Shown: positions 1 to 7,091 of the stretch, one piece after another
Position numbering within the stretch: position 1 is the stretch's first letter
How the letters are laid out: each line of letters opens with the position of its first letter
Source: CAZJDM01 sp964544765
GTDB taxonomy: Bacteria > Bdellovibrionota_B > Oligoflexia > CAYFLR01
Direction: 5' to 3'
Length of the DNA stretch: 11,572 bases
Assembly: GCA_964544765.1 (NCBI GenBank)
Contig: CAZJDM010000134.1
Coordinates: 1-11,572, forward strand
The notes under the pieces: model-generated
The model's input: the letters and a program-made list of their open reading frames with translations, nothing else
Databases searched by the model: none
What the model was told of the DNA's origin: nothing
Translations under genes and position numbers: made by a program

Positions 1-1
1 C

Positions 2-58
2 TCCAAAGAGGAACAGCAATTAGCTTTATCTACTGTCACTAAACTGATTAAAGATTAA
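2..58 (+). CDS. C-terminal tail of an unidentified upstream gene (partial)
   Basis: Frame 2 is open from the window edge to a TAA at 56-58 and encodes SKEEQQLALSTVTKLIKD. This is a charged, helix-like peptide of the kind seen at the end of bacterial proteins. The other two forward frames give less protein-like peptides and stop at about position 21 and position 42. Only 18 residues are visible, so no family can be named. If real, the gene ends 109 bases before the phosphatase start, which leaves room for the promoter and operator-like dyad described below. Confidence 0.45.
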   Translation, partial: SKEEQQLALSTVTKLIKD

Positions 59-97
59 AGAATGATATCTATTGAAGTCGTGTGCTGGTTTCTGTCC

Positions 98-111
98 ATT
101 GTGTTCACAAT
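98..111. promoter_or_regulatory. operator-like inverted repeat upstream of the phosphatase gene
   Basis: ATTGTG-TT-CACAAT is an inverted repeat with perfect 6-base arms around a 2-base centre. It lies 57 bases before the ATG at 168 and just upstream of the best promoter-like hexamers. The size and symmetry fit a dimeric helix-turn-helix repressor or activator site. No regulator gene is visible in the window, so this is a structural call only. Confidence 0.3.
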
Positions 112-115
112 GTTA

Positions 116-147
116 TTGAGGTTTTGTGCATGAAAAGTTAATATAAA
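116..147 (+). promoter_or_regulatory. weak sigma70-like promoter for the phosphatase gene
   Basis: TTGAGG at 116-121 is followed after 16 bases by TTAATA at 138-143, which overlaps TATAAA at 142-147. The match is moderate and AT-rich sequence produces such hexamers by chance. Its position, about 20 to 50 bases before the start codon and directly after the dyad at 98-111, is what makes it credible. The ribosome binding site AAGGAG follows at 156-161. Confidence 0.28.
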
Positions 148-167
148 CATATCAAAAGGAGTTATCC

Positions 168-842
168 ATGGAAGGGAACTTATTGTCAGGGAAGGTGTTT
201 TTTGGTTGTTCTTTTAGAAAGAAATTTTTTTCAGCGCTTTTCTATTTATCTTTATCCTTAGTTTATTGTCTATCACAATCTTTTACTAGTCAGGCAGCTG
301 ATTATTACTTTGTTTCCAATTTTCACTCAGTCGATGATGGTAAATTGTACCGTTCTGCCCAATTACGTCCGGAAAAATTGAAGGAGGTTATAAATCAGTA
401 TGGAATTAGGACCATTATAAATCTGAGAGGTACCAATAATGATCATGAATGGTATCGCAAAGAGATTGAAATCGCGAAACAGGAGAATGTAGATCATGTT
501 GATATTAGCATGAGTGCGGATCGATTGCCTCATCGTAATGATTTGATCGCCTTATTAGAGGCATATAAGAACAGTGAACGTCCTATCTTGGTGCATTGTT
601 ATGCTGGTGCTGATCGAACAGGGGAAGCAACGGCTATTTATAAACTAGAATATATGGACGCTACCAAAGAAGAAGCATTGAAGATGCTTAGTTTCAAATA
701 TTTCCATCTTTCATGGCTCCATCCAGCTAAGAGATATTTTATTAAAGATGTATACCAAGGTATTGATTGGGTTTATAACCAATATTATCCCTGTCAACAA
801 AACTATAAATACTACAATAAACGGCAATTTTGTCCTCAATAA
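168..842 (+). CDS. exported dual-specificity/tyrosine phosphatase family protein
   Basis: Predicted cysteine-dependent phosphatase of the dual-specificity/protein tyrosine phosphatase superfamily, 224 residues. The P-loop HCYAGADRTG is at residues 143-152, with Cys144 as the expected nucleophile and Arg150 as the phosphate-binding residue. Upstream, LYRSAQL and the IRTIINLRG strand at about residues 62-88 are typical of bacterial members. The N terminus has basic residues (RKK, about 17-19), a hydrophobic stretch and SQA|AD near residue 43, so it looks like a signal peptide and the enzyme is probably periplasmic or secreted. The ATG at 168 is supported by AAGGAG six bases upstream. The C-terminal 20 residues are rich in Tyr, Asn and Gln and contain two Cys. 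The substrate cannot be read from sequence: phosphoprotein, phosphoinositide or another phosphate ester are all possible. The gene is monocistronic, with 190 bases before the next gene. Confidence 0.85.
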   Translation: MEGNLLSGKVFFGCSFRKKFFSALFYLSLSLVYCLSQSFTSQAADYYFVSNFHSVDDGKLYRSAQLRPEKLKEVINQYGIRTIINLRGTNNDHEWYRKEIEIAKQENVDHVDISMSADRLPHRNDLIALLEAYKNSERPILVHCYAGADRTGEATAIYKLEYMDATKEEALKMLSFKYFHLSWLHPAKRYFIKDVYQGIDWVYNQYYPCQQNYKYYNKRQFCPQ

Positions 843-866
843 CCATATTTAAACCTAATAACATTA

Positions 867-909
867 TTGACAATATACTTAGAGTTTTATATTTACCATA
901 AATAATGGT
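867..909 (+). promoter_or_regulatory. candidate promoter with an overlapping dyad, upstream of the M49 peptidase gene
   Basis: A perfect -35 hexamer TTGACA at 867-872 is followed after 17 bases by TATTTA at 890-895 (alternatively TATATT at 888-893 after 15). The inverted repeat ACCAT-AAATA-ATGGT at 895-909 starts at the end of the -10 and covers the expected transcription start, where a repressor would block initiation. Transcription from here would leave a leader of about 130 bases before the ATG at 1033. Confidence 0.35.
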
Positions 910-930
910 TTATTAATTTAATAACTGTCA

Positions 931-960
931 TTGTCGTACTTATATAATTCTTAGTATAAA
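931..960 (+). promoter_or_regulatory. second candidate promoter closer to the M49 peptidase gene
   Basis: TTGTCG at 931-936 and TATAAA at 955-960 are separated by 18 bases. This would start transcription about 65 bases before the ATG at 1033. It is an alternative or an addition to the TTGACA site further upstream. The region is very AT-rich, so chance matches are likely. Confidence 0.28.
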
Positions 961-1032
961 CCGTATGTTAATTCATTATTTTAAATTAGTATCTGGCTTT
1001 TATTTCCATCTTTTAAATTAAAGGTTAAATTC

Positions 1033-3204
1033 ATGAAAAGATCTTGTTTATTTTTACTTTTATTTTGCTCTATTTTCAGCATGTTATCTTCAAATTGGTC
1101 CTCGATTATAGCTCAACCTCTATCTGAATCTAAAACAGATAAATCATTACCTCAATCAAAATTAGGGCGGAAGGGAGAAAATATTGTTCAGCAATTTGTT
1201 GTCCCTGGTTTTGATGATTTACCTTTAGAAAGGAAATTATTTGTTTATAATTTAAGTCAGGCTATTGACGCGGGACGAGATATATATTGGCAACAGAAGA
1301 GTCCTGAAGGGTTAGCTATTAGAGCTTTATTTGAAAGGTTGTGGCGTTATCAAAATTTATATGGTCGTAGGACAAGAACAGCCATCGAGGCGTATTTATT
1401 TAGGTTGTATAAAAATAAGGGAAATTATGATGCTTCTCAAAATACTAAATTTACCTTAAATATTACCAGGAAAGCATTTAGAAACGCTGTGAGGGTTGCT
1501 CAGAGGGAAGAAAGTAAAAAAGATAAAAAAGCAAGAGAAACCAAAAGTCTCACAGCTGAAGCCAATAGGTTGGTCAAAGATATAATTGATCCTCAATTTA
1601 GAAGGATTTTTATTGCTGACGCTGATGCTGATGGTGTTATTGATCCTATTAGGGATTCACAAAGCCGGTTTTATGGGCCAGGTGTTACCAAAGTAGTTCT
1701 AGATGCTTTACCTCCAGAACTTAGAAATCACTTTTTAAGCTTTCCCGTTAGAAAAGATAATGGAAGTGTTGAACTCGAACCGATTAAAGTCGATGGTAAA
1801 TATGGAGAGCAATTATTGGCAATCGATTATCATTTAGATCTAGCGTCCCAGTTTGGAAATGAGCAGGAAAAGGAGATTATAAGTGCTTATCGTCGTGCTT
1901 TAGATACTGGAAATCCGCAGGATTTAGCTAAAGCCGAAATTTTATGGACCCAATATAAACCGCAGGATATTGATTTTCAAATAGGCTTTATTGAGGTTTA
2001 TAGTGATCCTATTCAAGTTAGGGGAGCATGGACAGGTATGATACTATTACTTAGAAATGACCCTGATGAAAAGGCGCGTACAGATGCAGTTATTGCTAAT
2101 GCCGCTGAATTTGAAGAAAAAATGCCCGTGGATCAACGCTTTAAGAATTTAGGACCATCTCGAACAGCAGTTCCTCAAGCCCGATCGGTTAACATGCTTT
2201 ATGGTGGTGGAGAAGGGGGAGAAGGAGCATTTAGAGGGGTGAACCTACCTAATAGTGCTGATATTTCTGAACGATATGGATCTAAAAGTTATGGTGTTTT
2301 TAACGTGCAAGAAGATTTAGTTGGTGATCGAATTGCTCCTACAGAGTTAGATAAAATTAGGCCCTTTTTCCACTCCAAATACCATAAGTGGTTCAGGCCG
2401 GATTTCCTCGCTTTAAGCGAGCTAAAAACTGACTTTCATGAAATATTGGGGCATGGAGCTGGTAAATTGCTTCCTGGTGTTGAAGCTACTGCCTTGGAAG
2501 AATTAGTCAATCCGGTTGAAGAATGTCGGGCAGAAACAGCATCTTTATACCATTTGACCGATTATCAATTTTTAATGGAAAAAGGTATTTTACCCAGTTC
2601 CTTTAGTGCCCAAGACGCAGAGCAGTTTGTTGAGCTTGAAATTATACGATTTTTCACCAGACAAGTTAATCTCTATAGAAAACTTGCCGATGATACAACT
2701 TCTATCAAACAAGCTCATAACTGGGCCAGGCAGGTTATGTTAAATAAAATGATCCGGGATGGAGCCTTGATAGTGGGAAGTAATATGTCCCAATCAGGAT
2801 TTCCTAAATTTCGCCTTAAAAGTATAGATGCTGCCAGAACTTCACTGGGAGAATTATGGGGTACTCTTCAAGAATTGCGATCTACCGGAGATGTGGAAGG
2901 TGCAAGACAGCTAAGTAAAGATTTGGCTTTTTATAACGATACACATAGAGCTTGGCGCAGCCATTCTATTAGAATAAATGACTCACTTAATATTCCCAAG
3001 CATGCATTATACCTTAATCCTAGATTTGAATTAGTTAGGCAAGGAGACCGCCTAACAGATGTTCGATTGGTATACCATCGTAAGAATACCCCTGTTAAAA
3101 CTGCGGTTGATAGGCTAACTGAGGAATACAGGAGAGCCCAAGCAAATGTACAACAATTTGCCTCTGTTGCCTGTGATGTTATGAGTGCGTTTGCCCCTCT
3201 ATAA
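1033..3204 (+). CDS. dipeptidyl-peptidase III family (M49) zinc metallopeptidase, exported
   Basis: Member of peptidase family M49, zinc exopeptidases that release dipeptides from the N terminus of oligopeptides; 723 residues. The diagnostic motif HEILGH is at residues 469-474 (His469 and His474 as zinc ligands, Glu470 as catalytic base). EECRAE at 496-501 supplies the third ligand, Glu497. The 22-residue gap between His474 and Glu497 matches my recollection of the short bacterial form (Bacteroides type) rather than the longer mammalian one. Other family-like stretches are GFIEVYSDPIQVRGAW and GGGEGGEGAFRGVNLPN. Residues 1-28 (MKRSCLFLLLFCS...IIA|QP) form a signal peptide, so the enzyme should be periplasmic or secreted. 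An Asp-rich loop DADADGVID lies at 196-204. The start is supported by AAAGG about eight bases upstream. The gene ends tail-to-tail with the next one, 18 bases apart. The family call is firm; the natural substrate is unknown. Confidence 0.93.
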   Translation: MKRSCLFLLLFCSIFSMLSSNWSSIIAQPLSESKTDKSLPQSKLGRKGENIVQQFVVPGFDDLPLERKLFVYNLSQAIDAGRDIYWQQKSPEGLAIRALFERLWRYQNLYGRRTRTAIEAYLFRLYKNKGNYDASQNTKFTLNITRKAFRNAVRVAQREESKKDKKARETKSLTAEANRLVKDIIDPQFRRIFIADADADGVIDPIRDSQSRFYGPGVTKVVLDALPPELRNHFLSFPVRKDNGSVELEPIKVDGKYGEQLLAIDYHLDLASQFGNEQEKEIISAYRRALDTGNPQDLAKAEILWTQYKPQDIDFQIGFIEVYSDPIQVRGAWTGMILLLRNDPDEKARTDAVIANAAEFEEKMPVDQRFKNLGPSRTAVPQARSVNMLYGGGEGGEGAFRGVNLPNSADISERYGSKSYGVFNVQEDLVGDRIAPTELDKIRPFFHSKYHKWFRPDFLALSELKTDFHEILGHGAGKLLPGVEATALEELVNPVEECRAETASLYHLTDYQFLMEKGILPSSFSAQDAEQFVELEIIRFFTRQVNLYRKLADDTTSIKQAHNWARQVMLNKMIRDGALIVGSNMSQSGFPKFRLKSIDAARTSLGELWGTLQELRSTGDVEGARQLSKDLAFYNDTHRAWRSHSIRINDSLNIPKHALYLNPRFELVRQGDRLTDVRLVYHRKNTPVKTAVDRLTEEYRRAQANVQQFASVACDVMSAFAPL

Positions 3205-3224
3205 ATAAGCTATTTAAGGTTTTT
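3202..3224 (+). terminator. weak terminator-like hairpin between convergent genes
   Basis: TAAATA-AGC-TATTTA at 3202-3216 forms a 6-bp stem that begins at the stop codon of the peptidase gene, followed by AAGG and five T at 3220-3224. The stem is entirely A/T pairs and so weak. It is the only stem-loop in the 18-base convergent gap. Confidence 0.22.
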
Positions 3225-3729
3225 ACAAATCTTTATGTTCTTTCACTCGAAGATAGCGTTTAATTTGCTTACCTTGGGTATTTTGGTAGGTAATTAACAC
3301 CAAAGATCCTACTTTAGCCTGGGATGGTATCCCAAATGATGCGTAAGTACAGCCATCTTTCTTTAAATTAGATGTTTTTATTTGGTCATTGAACTTAATT
3401 TGATATTTTTCTCCTGATGCACAAATAGAGGTAGTCAACGGTGCTCCGGGGTGAATTATCTTAGGCTTAATATTTATAATTGGCCGCGATCTCGAAATCG
3501 ATTTTGATTTTAACATAGAGTTCTTTGGATTCTTAGAGTTCGGTTTGGATAAATTTTTCATTTTCGAGGCAACTTGAGAATTAGTTTTTAATTGTTTTGC
3601 CGGTTGTAGATATTCATGCAAAATCTCCTTTTCTGGATCGTATGAATTGGGAAAGGCTTGCCATCCCAGAACTAATAAAATATAGGCTAAACCAACAAAA
3701 AGAAAATATGTTCCTAATTTTTTATACAC
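3223..3729 (-). CDS. small membrane-anchored protein of unknown function
   Basis: A 168-residue protein I do not recognise. Residues about 6-25 (TYFLFVGLAYILLVLGWQAF) form a single hydrophobic helix after a short basic N terminus, so it is probably a bitopic inner-membrane protein or one with an uncleaved signal anchor. Residues about 45-95 form a low-complexity linker rich in Lys, Ser, Asn and Pro. The last 70 residues look like a small folded beta-rich domain with two Cys (in TSICASGE and KKDGCTYAS) that could form a disulfide outside the cytoplasm. Translation starts at GTG (3727-3729 on the plus strand) with a perfect AAGGAG six bases upstream, which fixes the start. It is convergent with the M49 gene and divergent from the envelope operon. 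A good promoter lies at 3840-3868. Confidence 0.75.
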   Translation of the reverse strand: MYKKLGTYFLFVGLAYILLVLGWQAFPNSYDPEKEILHEYLQPAKQLKTNSQVASKMKNLSKPNSKNPKNSMLKSKSISRSRPIINIKPKIIHPGAPLTTSICASGEKYQIKFNDQIKTSNLKKDGCTYASFGIPSQAKVGSLVLITYQNTQGKQIKRYLRVKEHKDL

Positions 3730-3795
3730 AATTTACTCCTTGTTATAATTCTTCACGATAAACCGTTTTCTAGTTAAAGGTTATAAAACTATTTG

Positions 3796-3826
3796 TTGAA
3801 CTCAGGTAATATGGTACTCTTAATAT
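3796..3826 (+). promoter_or_regulatory. candidate promoter for the envelope-argF operon
   Basis: TTGAAC at 3796-3801 is followed after 18-19 bases by TTAATA/TAATAT at 3820-3826. This is the best plus-strand pair in the divergent region and would give a leader of about 90 bases before the ATG at 3921. The spacing is slightly long and the match moderate. Confidence 0.25.
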
Positions 3827-3839
3827 ATGGATAATTAAA

Positions 3840-3868
3840 ATTATATTCTAGGGTTAGAGAATTAGCAA
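3840..3868 (-). promoter_or_regulatory. sigma70-like promoter for the minus-strand membrane protein gene
   Basis: Read on the minus strand, TTGCTA (plus coordinates 3863-3868) is followed after exactly 17 bases by a consensus TATAAT (3840-3845). This is the best promoter match in the window. Transcription would start near 3833 and run about 100 bases before the GTG start at 3729. It crosses the candidate plus-strand promoter of the operon, so the two may interfere. Confidence 0.5.
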
Positions 3869-3920
3869 GGGCTTACTTTGTGATTGATAAATTTCTTACC
3901 TACTTCTGAATAAGTTGGGG

Positions 3921-5993
3921 ATGAATTTGATTATTCGTTGGAAGTCTTTTTTAGTATTAGTTTTGTTTTTCTTAGTTTTAATCTTTTGTTGTGGACCAAT
4001 CGCTTGTGATTTTCAACATTCACGTTATAAGGTGCAACAATTAGGCGGTGATAGTAGAGCTGAATCTCAGTTGTTCCTGCAAGGAGAAGTAATTGCCACT
4101 GCTTTTACTCACACTAACGAAAAATGGTTCAAGTTAGTTGCTGATGAGGAATCGACGGTATATTTTTTTATTATGAATCCTCATGTTTTATATCGGGTTT
4201 ATGTTGATAACGATACAACTCCCATGTTTGACAGCCAAGAGCCGGAAGAACCATTATTTTTTGCTTTAGTTCCTAAAAAAACCTACTACTTTCAACTATT
4301 GTTTCAAAACCAAACTCATCAGAGTTATCAGTATGAAACATCTTTTTTCTTAGATTCGTTGATAATTGAGGAAGAAGAGATGGCAGATACTGAACCTCAA
4401 GGATTAGAGAAATACACAGTTGAAATAACATCAGATACTATAGTTAATTCTAGAATTCGTCGAATCAAACAAGGTTATGATGATAGTTATTTTTTAATTC
4501 ATCCCGACGGAGGGTTCGTTAAATGGACCAATTCTGGATTTGGCTTATATAACACAAAACATGGCTTAAGCTCAGATCAAATTGTGGACGTAGCTGAACT
4601 TGGGTCAGGAAAAGTCTGGTATCTAACAACTGATAAGATACTAGGGCTGACCGATGGTATAGATAGTTGGTGGATTCCTTCAGACGTAATGAAATGTAAA
4701 AGTCTATATGGATTGTGGGTAGATGATGATGTAAGTTGGTTATTAGGTAAGGATGAGGTATGTGTTCAGGTCGGTCTACGTTGGCATCAGTTCTTTCAAA
4801 AGGATTTATTTAAATCTAATCCGATTTTAATGATAGCAGATATACCTGATGAAGGCATATTATTAAGTACCTCCAAAGGAGTTATTCATTATTATGATAC
4901 ACTGTCCATGATGGATGACATCAATAAAATCTGTATACCAACACATCTATTAGCTATATCCTCGGATCTTATCTACTTTGCTTGCACCAATGATATTTAT
5001 GAATATCATCAGGGAACAATAAATAAAATTGATCATGAGGAGATTACCCAGCTTTATGCCATAAAAGGAGATCCTCAAAATAGATTAATTGTCTTAGCTA
5101 AAAATTGGAGCGGAGTTAGAACTGATGACACATGGGTCAACTATTTTTCTAGTACATCGGATGATGTTATCCATGATGTCATTCATGATGTGGCTCATAT
5201 TGCCGGAGATACATATTTAGTCAGCGATAATGCGGTTTATTATTGGGATGAAAGTGATAACACATGGTCAGAAAAGTTGACCTTTCGATATCGATTAAAA
5301 GAGCCGTTTATTCTGGCGCAGAATAATGAGTTATTAGTGGGAAGTAAGGGGCTGGAGCCTTCTTATTTATATCATTATCAAGCTAATACCTGGAAAAAAG
5401 TATATCCCAACGGACTGGTTGATAATCATGTAACTGCTCTTATTAAGGTTCCTTATAGTGATAATATTTTAGTCGGTACTAAATCTGGTATGGCACTACT
5501 ATCTAGAAATGGTGAAGAAGTAACTTTCTCTCCTATTTTATTGCAAGGAGAGATGCTTTTTTCCGTTCAGCAATTATTTGAATTGGATGAAAAAATTTAT
5601 GGTGTGGTATCGATAGCTGATGAGATCCATTTAGTGGAATATGATGAGACAGGGCAGCTAATTCTTTCTGCGGAGGATATGGATCAGATTCTGCAAGCAT
5701 GGAGAGATCTTGATACAGTTAAAGAGACAAATGAAATTTTAGGTGATTTAGGTAGCGGCCCTTTAGGGTTTCAAGCGGCGATAAAGCTTGAAGATCAAGT
5801 TTATTTAGTAGGTATGTCGAATGAATCTTCTTTAGTGCTGCTGGATCATAAGTATTTAAAACTAATTCAGAACGTTAGTTTTGGAAAGAAAACAACGGTT
5901 ACTGCTTTTTCAATTTCGGCTGATGGCCTTGTCTATATAGGAACGCACGATGGTTTATTTACATTACGTTTATCAGATATTAACCTTAATTAG
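3921..5993 (+). CDS. exported beta-propeller protein (Reg_prop-like repeats), first gene of envelope operon
   Basis: A 690-residue protein with a basic N terminus and a long hydrophobic segment (residues about 9-22), followed by CCGPIAC. It is therefore exported, although these Cys residues do not form a canonical lipobox. Residues about 30-150 are probably a beta-sandwich. The rest is repetitive, with units of the two-component-regulator propeller type: KHGLSSDQIVDV near 212, NGLVDNHVTAL followed by NILVGTKSGMALL near 496-525, and GLVYIGTHDGLF near 669. Recurrent Trp positions (DSWW, LRWHQF, DTWVNY, NTWSEK, NTWKKV) mark further blades. No kinase or other catalytic domain follows, so it is probably a binding or scaffold propeller. 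The start is uncertain: ATG 3921 is chosen, but TTG 3915 is in frame and neither has a spaced Shine-Dalgarno. The stop is eight bases from the next ATG. Confidence 0.7.
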   Translation: MNLIIRWKSFLVLVLFFLVLIFCCGPIACDFQHSRYKVQQLGGDSRAESQLFLQGEVIATAFTHTNEKWFKLVADEESTVYFFIMNPHVLYRVYVDNDTTPMFDSQEPEEPLFFALVPKKTYYFQLLFQNQTHQSYQYETSFFLDSLIIEEEEMADTEPQGLEKYTVEITSDTIVNSRIRRIKQGYDDSYFLIHPDGGFVKWTNSGFGLYNTKHGLSSDQIVDVAELGSGKVWYLTTDKILGLTDGIDSWWIPSDVMKCKSLYGLWVDDDVSWLLGKDEVCVQVGLRWHQFFQKDLFKSNPILMIADIPDEGILLSTSKGVIHYYDTLSMMDDINKICIPTHLLAISSDLIYFACTNDIYEYHQGTINKIDHEEITQLYAIKGDPQNRLIVLAKNWSGVRTDDTWVNYFSSTSDDVIHDVIHDVAHIAGDTYLVSDNAVYYWDESDNTWSEKLTFRYRLKEPFILAQNNELLVGSKGLEPSYLYHYQANTWKKVYPNGLVDNHVTALIKVPYSDNILVGTKSGMALLSRNGEEVTFSPILLQGEMLFSVQQLFELDEKIYGVVSIADEIHLVEYDETGQLILSAEDMDQILQAWRDLDTVKETNEILGDLGSGPLGFQAAIKLEDQVYLVGMSNESSLVLLDHKYLKLIQNVSFGKKTTVTAFSISADGLVYIGTHDGLFTLRLSDINLN
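5163..5198 (+). repeat. in-frame 12-base tandem triplication inside the propeller gene
   Basis: Three consecutive 12-base units at 5163-5174, 5175-5186 and 5187-5198 encode DVIH, DVIH and DVAH. The first two units differ at only two positions; the third is more diverged. The unit is a multiple of three and keeps the frame, adding a short His/Asp-rich insertion in one blade. Confidence 0.7.
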
Positions 5994-5997
5994 GGGA
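5992..5997 (+). promoter_or_regulatory. ribosome binding site overlapping the upstream stop codon
   Basis: AGGGGA overlaps the TAG stop of the propeller gene (5991-5993) and lies four bases before the ATG at 6002. The overlap suggests translational coupling of the two genes and supports the operon call. Confidence 0.55.
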
Positions 5998-6001
5998 ATA
6001 A

Positions 6002-7054
6002 ATGTTAAGAAGAACTATTTACTATCTTATTTTATTCGGCACGGTTTTGGTTTCAACTAATTTTTATATCTATGCCAACTTATTGGTAGAAAGGAGCAGT
6101 CAATCTACCATATCTCCTGACGATAGTTATTATTCTTTGCATGTAGGAAGAGGTGTTTCTTCTTTTTTGCTTGGATACACTTATGCTTATGTAGATAAGG
6201 ATTTTGATAATACGGGAAAAGAATATGAGTTTGAGCAAGATCATAAAAGTCATATTATGAATTTAGGTTTTCGTCATGGGATAACTGATTCCTTAGATTT
6301 AATTGTCAAAACCGCTTTTATTAAAACCGATTGGTCTTATGATATCGGTAACGGAAATCAGGATTTCACGGCACTTGATATGACTGATAGTGAATTAAGA
6401 TTATCTATGGGGATCTTTTCATTTTTATCTTTAGGTTTTGGAGCCAGATTTCCAACTGGAAACGCCTTTTTTGATGGCAAAAACGTTTTAACTTCTGAGG
6501 ATTATACTACCTTAATTGCCAGCGCCGCGATGCGTTTCTCTTCAAGTTGGATATATATGCTGCTGTCTGGTGAGTATCATCATGGTCTTACCGAACTTTC
6601 TTCTTTTTTGATAAATGAAAACGGATATCATTCTACCTACAAACCAGGTGGTAAAATAGTTGGCAGTTTTGAATTAGGAATTTCTCCCTTTTCGCTGGCC
6701 GGTAATGCTGTCTTTTTACGAGTGGGAGGCAAATATATCAAAAGATCTCCCGACCAGGTTTCTGAAAGCCCCAAGGATCAACAACCGGAATATTGGTTTG
6801 AAAAGGAGCCAGGGTTTATGGAGATTGATCCTACTGATTATCAGAAAATGATATTCGTCGGTGGTCTTGATGTTCCCTTTTCCAAGGCATTTATTTTCTT
6901 CGTTTCATATAATCATCCTTTGACGGCCAAGGACACATTTGCCGTCAATCAAAATTATACAACTGAGGAAGAGTTACCAGTACAGAGATTTGTAGTAAAC
7001 CCTTTTATTAGTAACTATACCGAAATAGTTTCCGGGGTTTCTATTTTCTTTTAA
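6002..7054 (+). CDS. predicted outer-membrane beta-barrel protein
   Basis: A 350-residue exported protein. Residues 1-26 (RR, then YYLILFGTVLVSTNFYIYA) form a signal peptide ending at A-N. The mature part alternates amphipathic aromatic strands with Gly/Asp/Asn-rich turns (for example LGYTYAYV, IMNLGFRHGIT, LDLIVKTAF, LSLGFGARFPTG, VFLRVGGKYIKR) and ends in IVSGVSIFF. A terminal Phe after alternating hydrophobics is the usual recognition signal for the barrel-assembly machinery. The overall look resembles bacterial 'transporter'/MetA-pathway-type barrels of 12-14 strands, but I cannot assign it to a named family and cannot count strands reliably. It lies between the propeller protein and the peptidase-propeller-barrel, eight bases and 37 bases away, so a shared envelope role is likely. 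What it transports or binds, if anything, is unknown. Confidence 0.72.
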   Translation: MLRRTIYYLILFGTVLVSTNFYIYANLLVERSSQSTISPDDSYYSLHVGRGVSSFLLGYTYAYVDKDFDNTGKEYEFEQDHKSHIMNLGFRHGITDSLDLIVKTAFIKTDWSYDIGNGNQDFTALDMTDSELRLSMGIFSFLSLGFGARFPTGNAFFDGKNVLTSEDYTTLIASAAMRFSSSWIYMLLSGEYHHGLTELSSFLINENGYHSTYKPGGKIVGSFELGISPFSLAGNAVFLRVGGKYIKRSPDQVSESPKDQQPEYWFEKEPGFMEIDPTDYQKMIFVGGLDVPFSKAFIFFVSYNHPLTAKDTFAVNQNYTTEEELPVQRFVVNPFISNYTEIVSGVSIFF

Positions 7055-7076
7055 TGTTTTTTTACTTTTAATATTT

Positions 7077-7083
7077 AAGGGAG
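7077..7083 (+). promoter_or_regulatory. ribosome binding site that fixes a TTG start
   Basis: AAGGGAG at 7077-7083 is followed by eight bases and TTG at 7092. It is the main reason for accepting the TTG start of the 1062-residue protein, since it places the signal-peptide-like N terminus at the front of the protein. Confidence 0.65.
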
Positions 7084-7091
7084 TATAGATT

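Noticed and set aside
3987..4007. Lipoprotein signal at the Cys residues of the propeller protein leader
   Set aside because: The residues before each Cys (IF-C, FC-C, PIA-C) do not fit the usual L-[AS]-[GA]-C lipobox, so lipid anchoring is not claimed.
3915..5993. Reading the first operon gene as a two-component sensor because of Reg_prop-like repeats
   Set aside because: The protein ends shortly after the last repeat, with no second transmembrane helix, kinase or DNA-binding domain.
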